Positions 1 to 5,470 of a stretch of 5,517 bases of DNA are shown one piece after another (position 1 is the stretch's first letter; each line of letters starts with the position of its first letter). The notes beneath the pieces were generated by a model. It worked only from the letters and a program-made list of their open reading frames with translations. It did not search any database and was not told the origin of the DNA. This DNA comes from Tardiphaga sp. (lineage in GTDB: Bacteria > Pseudomonadota > Alphaproteobacteria > Rhizobiales > Xanthobacteraceae). The stretch covers positions 1-5,517 of the forward strand of contig JACMOT010000360.1 of assembly GCA_014377915.1 (NCBI GenBank). The letters are read 5' to 3'. Both the position numbers and the translations under genes were made by a program.

Positions 1-390
1 AACATGGTGTTCCACGCCACGCAGCCGAAGGTGCAGGCGGCGCTGGACTGGGAGCTGTCGACCCTCGGCGATCCGATGGCCGACTTTACCTATCTGTTGA
101 TGCAGTGGACGATGCCGGGTCTCGCCGGTCTGGATTTCGCCGAGCTCAACATCCCGACCATGGATGAGGCCGCCGAGATCTATTGCAAGGCGACCGGCCG
201 CACCACCGTGCCCGACCTGAACTGGTACTATTCCTACAATCTGTTCCGGCTGGCCGGTATTCTGCAGGGCATCGCCGGCCGTATCCGCGATGGCACGGCG
301 TCATCGGCCAAGGCGATGGAGTCGGTCAAGCGCACCGTGCCGCTGGCCAAGGCGTCGTGGGAATACGCCCAGAAAGCCGGCGCAAAATAG
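1..390 (+). CDS. Phosphotransferase family protein, ACAD10/ACAD11 N-terminal type (3' part only)
   Basis: This is the C-terminal 129 residues of a kinase-fold protein; the start lies left of the window. The visible part opens with Asn-Met-Val-Phe, which matches the end of the HGDxRxxN catalytic loop of the aminoglycoside-phosphotransferase/choline-kinase family, so the HGD itself is just outside. It continues with LDWELSTLGDPMADF (residues 15-29), whose Asp16 corresponds to the second metal-binding Asp. This version of the motif is typical of stand-alone relatives of the kinase domain of human ACAD10/ACAD11 and of LvaA in the Pseudomonas levulinate pathway. In those systems the kinase phosphorylates a hydroxyl on a hydroxyacyl-CoA before an acyl-CoA dehydrogenase removes the phosphate. 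An acyl-CoA dehydrogenase partner is often adjacent but would be off-window. The remainder is helical, with no membrane segment, so the protein is probably cytoplasmic. The frame ends in TAG at 388-390. Family assignment is firm; the substrate is unknown. Confidence 0.9.
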   Translation, partial: NMVFHATQPKVQAALDWELSTLGDPMADFTYLLMQWTMPGLAGLDFAELNIPTMDEAAEIYCKATGRTTVPDLNWYYSYNLFRLAGILQGIAGRIRDGTASSAKAMESVKRTVPLAKASWEYAQKAGAK

Positions 391-400
391 TTTGGTCTCC

Positions 401-524
401 TCTCCCCTTGTGGGAGAGAATGGCCGCGCGACAGCGCGGACGGGTGAGGGGTCGTATTTAGCTCCGTGTCTACCCCTCATCCGACGCAGGCTTCGTCCGC
501 GTCATCTTCTCCCACAAGGGGAGA
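401..524. repeat. Large imperfect inverted repeat (intergenic palindromic element, family 1)
   Basis: The outer arms pair perfectly over 17 bp (401-417 with 508-524; core CCCCTTGTGGGAGA). The inner arms pair over 12 bp with one mismatch that becomes a G-U wobble in RNA (441-452 with 472-483; core GTGAGGGG against CCCCTCAT). A partly matching GC-rich stretch lies between them, and the apical loop is 453-471. The element starts 10 nt after the stop of the phosphotransferase gene and would fold into a long hairpin in RNA. From memory, repeats with this CTCCCCTTGTGGGAGA edge are abundant in Bradyrhizobium-type genomes. It has no T-run after the stem, so it is not a classical terminator, but it may block 3' exonucleases or weaken read-through into the next gene. 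No coding function is likely, although one frame stays open through it. Confidence 0.85.
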
Positions 525-562
525 AGGAAGCACCGGCCGTTAAAACCGATCCGGAAATCGCC

Positions 563-1471
563 TTGCTCCTCTCTCCCAACCTGCGCGGAAGCCTGCTGAT
601 GGCTGCGGCCATGGCCGCCTTCAGCGTGACCGATGCGATCTCCAAATTCCTCACCGTCCAGATGAATTTCGGCGAGTTGATCCTGCTGCGCGGGATGTTC
701 GCCTGCGTGTTGATCGGAGCCCTTGCCGCCCATCGCCGCGCGATGCGACCGCTTCGCACCCTGTTCGTAATGCCGGTGGCTTTGCGGATGTGCGGGGAGG
801 TGGGCGGCACGATGCTATTTCTGGCGGCGATCACGCATCTGCCGCTGGCCAATGTGTCGGCGATCATCCAGTCGCTGCCGCTGGCGATCACGCTGGGTGC
901 CATGCTGATCCTCGGCGAGCCGGTGGGATGGCGGCGCTGGCTGGCGATCGCCGCCGGCTTTGTCGGCGTCCTGATCATCGTGCGGCCAGGCGCCGAGGGA
1001 TTCGACCAGTTCGCCCTGCTGGCGCTGGTCTCGGTCGCGTTTTATGCCTTGCGCGATATCGCCACCAAGCAGATCCCCGCCGAGATCCCGGCGCTGTTCG
1101 TCACCTTTCTGACTACCCTTGTGGTGACGGTCGTGGGCGGCGTGCTGATGGTTCCGCTCGGCGGCTGGACGGCGCCTTCCGGCGCGGCGCTCGGGCTGCT
1201 GGCGCTCGCGGCAGTGCTGGTGCTGATCGGCTACCAGTGCATCATCCTGGCGCTGCGGGCAGGCGACATCTCGGCGGTGGCGCCGTTTCGCTACACGCAA
1301 CTGCTGTGGGCGATGCTGCTCGGCTATCTCGTGTTCGGAGATACGCCCGACGGCGCCATGGTGGTCGGCGCCAGCATCATCGTGCTGTCCGGCATCTATG
1401 CCTTCCACCGCGAGCGCGTCCGCAACCGCCCGCTGGCGACCAGTGTTTCCAGCTTGCGCGACGGATTGTGA
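563..1471 (+). CDS. EamA/DMT-superfamily permease (10 TM)
   Basis: This is an inner-membrane protein made of two tandem EamA repeats. With the TTG start at 563 it has 302 residues, close to the roughly 290-300 of the family. Repeat one ends in the usual signature: a hydrophobic helix, Gly-Glu at 118-119, then GFVGVLIIVRPG at 132-143. Repeat two spans about 150-285 and includes ALRAGDISAVAPFRYTQLLW followed by FGDTPDG and a last helix. A basic tail (HRERVRNR) follows, as expected for a cytoplasmic C-terminus. The start is uncertain. ATG 599 has GGAAG 7 nt upstream and gives 290 residues. TTG 563 keeps the segment SPNLRGSLLM, which resembles the conserved N-terminus of these permeases, and has GGAA 6 nt upstream. 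The frame is open further left to 290, but that part runs through the inverted repeat and the previous gene and is not credible. Such proteins export or import metabolites such as amino acids or organic acids; the substrate cannot be told here. Stop TGA at 1469-1471. Confidence 0.9.
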   Translation: MLLSPNLRGSLLMAAAMAAFSVTDAISKFLTVQMNFGELILLRGMFACVLIGALAAHRRAMRPLRTLFVMPVALRMCGEVGGTMLFLAAITHLPLANVSAIIQSLPLAITLGAMLILGEPVGWRRWLAIAAGFVGVLIIVRPGAEGFDQFALLALVSVAFYALRDIATKQIPAEIPALFVTFLTTLVVTVVGGVLMVPLGGWTAPSGAALGLLALAAVLVLIGYQCIILALRAGDISAVAPFRYTQLLWAMLLGYLVFGDTPDGAMVVGASIIVLSGIYAFHRERVRNRPLATSVSSLRDGL

Positions 1472-1487
1472 CGCGTCGTAATTATTC

Positions 1488-1499
1488 TTGCGATCGCAA
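1488..1499. promoter_or_regulatory. 12-bp perfect palindrome, possible operator
   Basis: TTGCGATCGCAA is perfectly self-complementary. It lies 16 nt past the DMT stop and about 100 nt before the MFS start, in the only spacer between the two genes. It could be a regulator site for the MFS gene. It is also short enough to be chance, and the core GCGATCGC is common in GC-rich DNA. Confidence 0.25.
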
Positions 1500-1536
1500 T
1501 GTCCGTCGGTCAATAGGCGTCGCACGCAATCTTAGG

Positions 1537-1542
1537 TAGAAT
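1537..1542 (+). promoter_or_regulatory. Candidate -10 box upstream of MFS gene
   Basis: TAGAAT matches five of six positions of the sigma-70 -10 consensus in a locally AT-rich patch about 50 nt before the MFS start. No convincing -35 box sits 16-18 nt upstream, so the promoter is tentative. A transcript starting near 1549 would include a small GC hairpin (1547-1552 with 1560-1565) in its leader. Confidence 0.2.
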
Positions 1543-1574
1543 TTATGCGGCGGGTGGAACGCCGCGGTGCGGAC

Positions 1575-1580
1575 AGGTGG
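1575..1580 (+). promoter_or_regulatory. Ribosome binding site deciding the MFS start
   Basis: AGGTGG ends 10 nt before ATG 1591. A second AGGTGGGG (1582-1589) is too close to that ATG to be optimal. The in-frame GTG at 1567 has no purine-rich stretch at a proper distance, which favours ATG 1591. Confidence 0.45.
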
Positions 1581-1590
1581 CAGGTGGGGC

Positions 1591-2811
1591 ATGGCGGGGA
1601 CAGCGGCACTCGACGAGCAATCCCCGGCCTATCGTGGATGGCGGGTCGTGGCCGCCTTGTTTCTGGTTGAACTGGCGATGTTCGGCTTCGGCCTTTATGG
1701 CCAGGGCGTCTACCTCACCGAGTTGCGTCGCCTCAACGACTGGCCGACGGCGCTGATCGCGACCGGGACCACGCTCTGCCTGGTACTGGGATCGCTGCTG
1801 TCGATTTTTGTCAGCGACCTGCTGGGCTGGATCGGTCCGCGTCGCCTAATGCTGGCGGGCATCGCCGCGCTGGCGGCTGCTCTGCTGGTGCTGGCATCAG
1901 CGAGCACGGTCGTGCAGCTCTATGCGGGCTTCATGGTGCTGGCCCTGGCCTGGGTCGGTCTGGGGACTGTCACGGCCGCGGCCATCATCGGCGCGTGGTT
2001 TGACCGCAAGCGCGGACTGGCGATCAGCCTTACCTTCACCGGCGCGACCTGCAGCGGCATCGCGCTTGTGCCGGGGCTGGTCCTGCTGGTCGCTTCCATC
2101 GGGTTTCGGCATGCTTTGTGGGGGGCGGCAGCCGTCATGGTGATCGTGCTGGCGCCGATCGCCGCAATTGTCCTTCGCTATCCGCGGGTCCACGAGCGGC
2201 CGGTCGCGACCACCGCGCTGTCATCTGCGTCCTTGTCACGTCTGCAATTGCTGCGCGATGCCGGCTTCTGGTCAGTCACGGCGCCGTTCGCCGCCGCGCT
2301 GTTCGTCCAGGTCGCTTTCATCGTGCATCAACTCGCGATCCTGACGCCGCGGATCGGATTTCAGCAGGCGGGCGGTGCGGTTTCACTGACCACCGCGATG
2401 GCACTCGCGGGGCGGATCATTCTTGGTCTGTTCGTGGATCGCATCAACCCGCGTCGCGCGGCTGCGCTGTCGATTCTCGGCCAGGCCTTGGCCCTCGTCA
2501 TCATTGGACAATCGAGCAACCGGGACGCGCTGTTTCTCGGCTGTGCAATATTCGGTTTCTCGATTGGAAATTTGATCACCTTGCCGGCGCTGATCGTGCA
2601 TCGTGAATTCGCGCCGAATGCGTTCAGCGTCGTGCTTGGCCTCTCGATGGGCGTGAGCGGCGTCATCAATGCCTGCGGACCGGCCGCGATGGGGGTGTTG
2701 CGCGACCTGACCGGCGGCTATGCAACACCGATTTTTGTCGGTGTTGCAATCCATACCGCTTCGGCGTTCGCAGTGCTGTTCAGCCCTGCCGTCGCAGCGC
2801 GCCCTGCGTGA
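1591..2811 (+). CDS. MFS transporter, monocarboxylate-transporter-like
   Basis: This is a 406-residue inner-membrane permease with about 12 hydrophobic segments, a normal length for the major facilitator superfamily. The short soluble N-terminus runs into YRGWRVVAALFLVELAMFGF, typical of MCT/oxalate-formate-antiporter-like members. A motif-A-like loop with GWIGPRR lies between helices 2 and 3 (about 75-87), and its second-half counterpart FVDRINPRR is at about 281-289. GAWFDRKRGLAISLTFTGAT (134-153), between helices 4 and 5, is a strong family mark. A hydrophilic central loop (about 196-225) separates the two halves. The substrate is unknown; small carboxylates would be in keeping with the family. 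Start ATG 1591 is chosen by spacing to AGGTGG; GTG 1567 would add eight residues. The 3' end faces the convergent SDR with 27 bp between stops. A perfect hairpin lies within the coding sequence at 2721-2748. The frame is intact. Confidence 0.92.
   Translation: MAGTAALDEQSPAYRGWRVVAALFLVELAMFGFGLYGQGVYLTELRRLNDWPTALIATGTTLCLVLGSLLSIFVSDLLGWIGPRRLMLAGIAALAAALLVLASASTVVQLYAGFMVLALAWVGLGTVTAAAIIGAWFDRKRGLAISLTFTGATCSGIALVPGLVLLVASIGFRHALWGAAAVMVIVLAPIAAIVLRYPRVHERPVATTALSSASLSRLQLLRDAGFWSVTAPFAAALFVQVAFIVHQLAILTPRIGFQQAGGAVSLTTAMALAGRIILGLFVDRINPRRAAALSILGQALALVIIGQSSNRDALFLGCAIFGFSIGNLITLPALIVHREFAPNAFSVVLGLSMGVSGVINACGPAAMGVLRDLTGGYATPIFVGVAIHTASAFAVLFSPAVAARPA
2721..2748. repeat. Perfect 11-bp inverted repeat inside the MFS coding sequence
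   Basis: TGCAACACCGA (2721-2731) is the exact reverse complement of TCGGTGTTGCA (2738-2748), with the six-base loop TTTTTG. It encodes part of YATPIFVGVAI near the C-terminus of the permease, ending 63 nt before the stop. No T-run follows on the + strand, so it does not look like a standard intrinsic terminator. It may act as an mRNA 3'-end structure or be a chance or codon-driven palindrome. Confidence 0.6.
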
Positions 2812-2819
2812 CGGGCGCG
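2798..2819. terminator. Weak GC hairpin at the convergent junction
   Basis: CGCGCCC (2798-2804) pairs with GGGCGCG (2813-2819) around an 8-nt loop that contains the MFS stop codon. It lies between the convergent MFS and SDR genes, where a bidirectional terminator would be expected. There is no T-tract on either strand, so function is uncertain. Confidence 0.25.
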
Positions 2820-2838
2820 TTACCCGCCGTCGTGCCCC

Positions 2839-3624
2839 TCACACCGGCCTGCCGGAATAGGGCATCGAGGCCGTCAGTCCGCCATCGACCGGAATCGCCT
2901 GGCCGTTGACATAGGAGGCGTCGTCGCTGGCGAGGAACAATCCCATCGCCGCCAGTTCATGCGGCTGGCCGGCCCGCTTCAGCGGGTTGAGCTGGCCGAT
3001 CTTGCCATCGGTGCCGCGTTCGCGGGCATTGTCGAAGATCGGCTTGGTCATGCCGGTCTCGATCAGGCCGGGGCAGACCGCGTTGATGCGCACGCCGGTG
3101 CCGGACACCGAATAGGCGGAGGTCTGCACCAGGCTGATGACGCCGGCCTTGCTGGCCGCGTAAGGATGGCCGGAGGCGCCGGACTTCAGGCCCGCGACGG
3201 AGGCGGTGCAGACGATCGAGCCGTATTTCTGTGCGATCATCTGCGGCATCGAATGCTTGATCGCCAGAAATGGCCCGATCAGATTGATGCGCAGGATTTC
3301 CTGCCACTGTTCGACGGTCTGGTCGAGCAACGGTACCAGCCCGCCCGAGACGCCGGCATTGGCCCAGATCGCATCGAGCCGGCCATATTTTGAAATCGCC
3401 TTGTCGATGAAGCCCTTCACATCGCTCTCGGAACCGGCATCGGCCATCACGGCCTCGATGGTGCCGCCGGCCGCGCCGACCAGTTTCGCGGTTTCCTGCA
3501 CGCTGTCGCTGCGGTCGACCACGATCAGCTTGGCGCCTTCCTTGGCGAACATCACGGCGGCGGCGCGACCGATGCCGCTGCCGGCGCCGGTGATAACGAC
3601 GGATTTGCCCTCGAGCCGACCCAT
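2839..3624 (-). CDS. Short-chain dehydrogenase/reductase (SDR-1, NAD-type signature)
   Basis: This is a 261-residue cytoplasmic oxidoreductase with the full classical SDR set. The dinucleotide-binding loop TGAGSGIG is at 12-19. Asp37 ends the second strand (LIVVDRSD), which normally selects NAD(H) over NADP(H). NAG is at 89-91. The catalytic tetrad is Asn114, Ser142, Tyr155 and Lys159 (YAASK), and CPGLIETGMT follows at 184-193. The C-terminal VNGQAIPVDGG closes the fold. The length is normal for the family. The start at 3624 is chosen because AGGGAGA (3630-3636, - strand) sits 5 nt upstream and the protein then begins MGRLEGKSVVITG, as usual. An in-frame ATG at 3678 would add 18 residues that look non-homologous. 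The gene is convergent with the MFS gene and divergent from the histidine phosphatase. The substrate is an alcohol/ketone pair not deducible here; hydroxyacyl-CoA or a secondary alcohol is possible from the neighbours. It could equally be annotated as a 3-oxoacyl-reductase-like protein. Confidence 0.93.
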   Translation of the reverse strand: MGRLEGKSVVITGAGSGIGRAAAVMFAKEGAKLIVVDRSDSVQETAKLVGAAGGTIEAVMADAGSESDVKGFIDKAISKYGRLDAIWANAGVSGGLVPLLDQTVEQWQEILRINLIGPFLAIKHSMPQMIAQKYGSIVCTASVAGLKSGASGHPYAASKAGVISLVQTSAYSVSGTGVRINAVCPGLIETGMTKPIFDNARERGTDGKIGQLNPLKRAGQPHELAAMGLFLASDDASYVNGQAIPVDGGLTASMPYSGRPV

Positions 3625-3629
3625 GGTTT

Positions 3630-3636
3630 TCTCCCT
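3630..3636 (-). promoter_or_regulatory. Ribosome binding site of SDR-1
   Basis: On the - strand this reads AGGGAGA, 5 nt before ATG 3624. It is the strongest Shine-Dalgarno match in the spacer and fixes the start at 3624 rather than 3678. The rest of the 138-bp divergent gap (3625-3762) must hold promoters for both SDR-1 and the phosphatase, but no clear -35/-10 pair could be defended on either strand. Confidence 0.7.
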
Positions 3637-3748
3637 GTTGATTGTTATTTGAGCGGCTTGCCGCCAGATGGAATTCAACTTCGCGTATCGTCAGGCAATC
3701 AGGCTTGAGGCCCTGCACGCTCTGACGTACCAGTGATGAAACAGTATT

Positions 3749-3754
3749 AAAGGG
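3749..3754 (+). promoter_or_regulatory. Ribosome binding site of histidine phosphatase
   Basis: AAAGGG ends 8 nt before ATG 3763. An in-frame GTG at 3754 overlaps this site and so is a poor start. Confidence 0.6.
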
Positions 3755-3762
3755 TGAATGCG

Positions 3763-4506
3763 ATGTCCAATTCCGAAAAACCATTCGTGGCGCAGCACAC
3801 CGTTCCCAAGGGCGTCGTTGCGACACGATGGTGGTGGGTGCGCCACGCGCCGGTTCGCAATGATGGCGGCAATATCTACGGCCAGAAGGACATGGACTGC
3901 GACTGCACCGATCAGGTGGTATTCAATGCGGTGAGTAAAATCCTGCCGCGCCGGGCGGCGTGGTTTTCCAGCAATCTGAAACGCACGCACCAGACCGCGG
4001 ATGCGATCTGGGCCGCGGGTTTTCCGAAACCCGAGTCGATGCGGCATGAGCCGGAACTCGCCGAGCAGCACCTCGGCGACTGGCAGGGCCTGAACCGCGC
4101 GGCGTTCTTCGCCAGCCGTCCGATCAATGTCGGCAGCTACTGGTTCGCGCCGATCGACGAGCCGTCGCCGAATGGCGAAAGTTTCATGGATCTCTACAGC
4201 CGCGTCCGGCGCGCCATCGAGCGCATCAATATCAGCCATGCCGGACAGGACATCATCGCGGTGGCGCATGGCGGCACCATCAAGGCGGCGATCGGTCTCG
4301 CGCTCAACGACCAGCCGGACCGCGGCCTCGCCTTCACCATCGATAATTGCTCGGTGACCCGGCTCGACCATCTCGCCAGCGACGGCCATGCCGGCTGGCG
4401 GATTCCGATGGTCAACCAGCAGCCGTGGATCGCCGACGCCTCGCATGCCGCGATGCATCAGCCGGCCGGGCCGGAAGTCGCGACGTCGACAACCAAGCTG
4501 GCATGA
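3763..4506 (+). CDS. Histidine phosphatase family protein (phosphoglycerate-mutase/CobC-like)
   Basis: This is a 247-residue cytoplasmic protein of the branch-1 histidine phosphatase superfamily, which removes phosphate through a phospho-histidine intermediate. The nucleophile is His28 in WWWVRHAP (RHAP in place of the commoner RHGE). The other expected residues are present: Arg27, Arg74 in SNLKRTHQTA (70-79), Glu101 in ELAEQHLGDWQG (98-109), and the second His169 in VAHGGT (167-172). IYGQKDMD after the nucleophile and NGESFMDLYSRVRRAIERI in the middle are reminiscent of CobC-like phosphatases. No cobalamin gene is nearby, so an alpha-ribazole phosphatase role is not supported. The gene sits between two SDRs and is divergent from SDR-1; SDR-2 follows on the same strand after 160 bp containing a large repeat. 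The kinase-type protein 3.4 kb upstream raises the idea of a phosphorylated intermediate shared by the locus, which is inference. The substrate is unknown. Confidence 0.9.
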   Translation: MSNSEKPFVAQHTVPKGVVATRWWWVRHAPVRNDGGNIYGQKDMDCDCTDQVVFNAVSKILPRRAAWFSSNLKRTHQTADAIWAAGFPKPESMRHEPELAEQHLGDWQGLNRAAFFASRPINVGSYWFAPIDEPSPNGESFMDLYSRVRRAIERINISHAGQDIIAVAHGGTIKAAIGLALNDQPDRGLAFTIDNCSVTRLDHLASDGHAGWRIPMVNQQPWIADASHAAMHQPAGPEVATSTTKLA

Positions 4507-4516
4507 CGCCGTAATC

Positions 4517-4607
4517 GTCATTGCGAGGAGCACAGCGACGCGGCAATCCAGAGCTACAAACTCTGCGGGTTCTGGATTGCTTCGTCGCAACGGCTCCTCG
4601 CAATGAC
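4517..4607. repeat. Imperfect inverted repeat (intergenic palindromic element, family 2)
   Basis: The left arm 4517-4552 and right arm 4571-4607 are near-perfect reverse complements. Both outer ends read GTCATTGCGAGGAGC (on opposite strands), both inner ends read GCAATCCAGA, and there are a few mismatches plus a one-base bulge between. The loop is 4553-4570. From memory, the CATTGCGAGGAGC...GCAATCC arrangement is a widely dispersed intergenic palindrome in Alphaproteobacteria. It begins 10 nt after the phosphatase stop and would form a long stem in the transcript. No T-run follows. It is likely to affect mRNA ends rather than encode anything. Confidence 0.88.
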
Positions 4608-4612
4608 AGGGA

Positions 4613-4618
4613 TATACT
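4613..4618 (+). promoter_or_regulatory. Candidate -10 box upstream of SDR-2
   Basis: TATACT matches five of six positions of the -10 consensus in a short AT-rich patch just right of the repeat and about 50 nt before the SDR-2 start. A -35 would have to lie inside the repeat arm, where no good match is seen. The call is weak. Confidence 0.2.
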
Positions 4619-4666
4619 AAAACAAAACCGCCGCGTTGAAGCGCCGGGCACAATGGGAGAGAACGC

Positions 4667-5434
4667 ATGACCTTGTTTGACATGACCGGAAAAGTGGCCG
4701 TCATCACCGGCTCGACGCGCGGCATCGGCCGCGCGATTGCCGAACGCATGGCCGAGCACGGCGCCAAGGTCGTGGTGTCGTCGCGCAAGCAGGATGTCTG
4801 CGATCAGGTGACGAAGGAGATCAACGATCGCTTCGGCAAGGGCACCGCGCTGGCGGTGGCCGCCAATATCTCCAGCAAGGAAAATCTTCAGAATCTGGTC
4901 GACGAGAGCAAGCGCGCCTTCGGCCAGATCGACGTGCTGGTCTGCAACGCCGCCTCGAACCCGTATTACGGGCCGCTCGCCGGCATCTCCGACGACCAGT
5001 TCAACAAGATCCTGAGCAACAATATCGTCGCCAACAACTGGCTGACCAGCATGGTGGTGCCCGACATGATCGCGCGCAAGGATGGTTCGATCATCATCGT
5101 GTCGTCGATCGGCGGGCTGAAGGGATCCACCAGCATCGGCGCCTATTGCATTTCCAAGGCCGCCGACATGCAGTTGGCGCGCAACCTCGCCTGTGAATAC
5201 GGCCCGCACAATGTGCGGGTGAACTGCATCGCGCCGGGCCTGATCAAGACCGATTTCGCCAAGGCGCTGTGGGACAATCCCGACACGCTGAAATCGGCGA
5301 CCGCGCGCTCGCCGCTGCTGCGCATCGGCATTCCCGACGAGATCGCCGGCGCCGCGGTGTTCCTGGGATCCGCGGCCGGGAATTTCATGACCGGCCAGTC
5401 GCTGGTCATCGACGGCGGCGCCACGATCAGTTGA
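4667..5434 (+). CDS. Short-chain dehydrogenase/reductase (SDR-2, NADP-type signature, DHRS4-like)
   Basis: This is a 255-residue cytoplasmic oxidoreductase with a complete classical SDR layout. TGSTRGIG is at 14-21. Ser39-Arg40-Lys41 after the second strand is an NADP(H)-type signature. CNAAS is at 93-97 in place of NNAG. The catalytic tetrad is Asn119, Ser147, Tyr160 and Lys164 (YCISK), and the C-terminal half has NCIAPGLIKTDFAKALW and VIDGGA. NPYYGP after the NAAS motif and APGLIKT...LW recall the DHRS4/carbonyl-reductase group from memory. Start ATG 4667 has GGGAGAG (4655-4661) 5 nt upstream and gives the usual short lead-in MTLFDMTGKVAVITG. The stop is TGA at 5432-5434. The gene lies downstream of the histidine phosphatase on the same strand, separated by repeat family 2. 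It probably reduces a ketone or oxidises an alcohol; the substrate is not known. It shares only the fold-level motifs with SDR-1 and is not a recent duplicate. Confidence 0.93.
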   Translation: MTLFDMTGKVAVITGSTRGIGRAIAERMAEHGAKVVVSSRKQDVCDQVTKEINDRFGKGTALAVAANISSKENLQNLVDESKRAFGQIDVLVCNAASNPYYGPLAGISDDQFNKILSNNIVANNWLTSMVVPDMIARKDGSIIIVSSIGGLKGSTSIGAYCISKAADMQLARNLACEYGPHNVRVNCIAPGLIKTDFAKALWDNPDTLKSATARSPLLRIGIPDEIAGAAVFLGSAAGNFMTGQSLVIDGGATIS

Positions 5435-5470
5435 GGCAATACTGCCGTTCCGGGGCGCGAACGCCGCGTG

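Noticed and set aside
401..524. Repeat family 1 as a CRISPR remnant or insertion-sequence end
   Set aside because: It is a single two-armed hairpin with no spaced direct repeats, no transposase and no visible target-site duplication.
290..562. Leftward extension of the DMT permease frame to 290, overlapping the phosphotransferase gene
   Set aside because: The added residues are arginine/proline-rich out-of-frame translation of the previous gene and of the inverted repeat; no family member would have such an N-terminus.
3689..3727. CGTCAG and CTGACG half-sites as an operator in the divergent spacer
   Set aside because: They are only 6 bp each with a 27-bp gap, which is too weak to separate from chance without comparison to relatives.
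3722..3750. Possible sigma-70 promoter CTGACG / TATTAA with 17-nt spacing before the phosphatase
   Set aside because: Transcription would begin only a few bases before ATG 3763, after the ribosome binding site at 3749-3754, so the message would lack it.
2957..3826. - strand open frame overlapping SDR-1 in another frame
   Set aside because: The translation is extremely Arg-rich and low in hydrophobic order, as expected for a shifted reading of the SDR gene.
3691..4788. Long - strand open frame over the histidine phosphatase and repeat family 2
   Set aside because: It is antisense to an intact gene with clear catalytic motifs, runs through the repeat, and shows no recognisable domain; GC-rich codon bias opens such frames.
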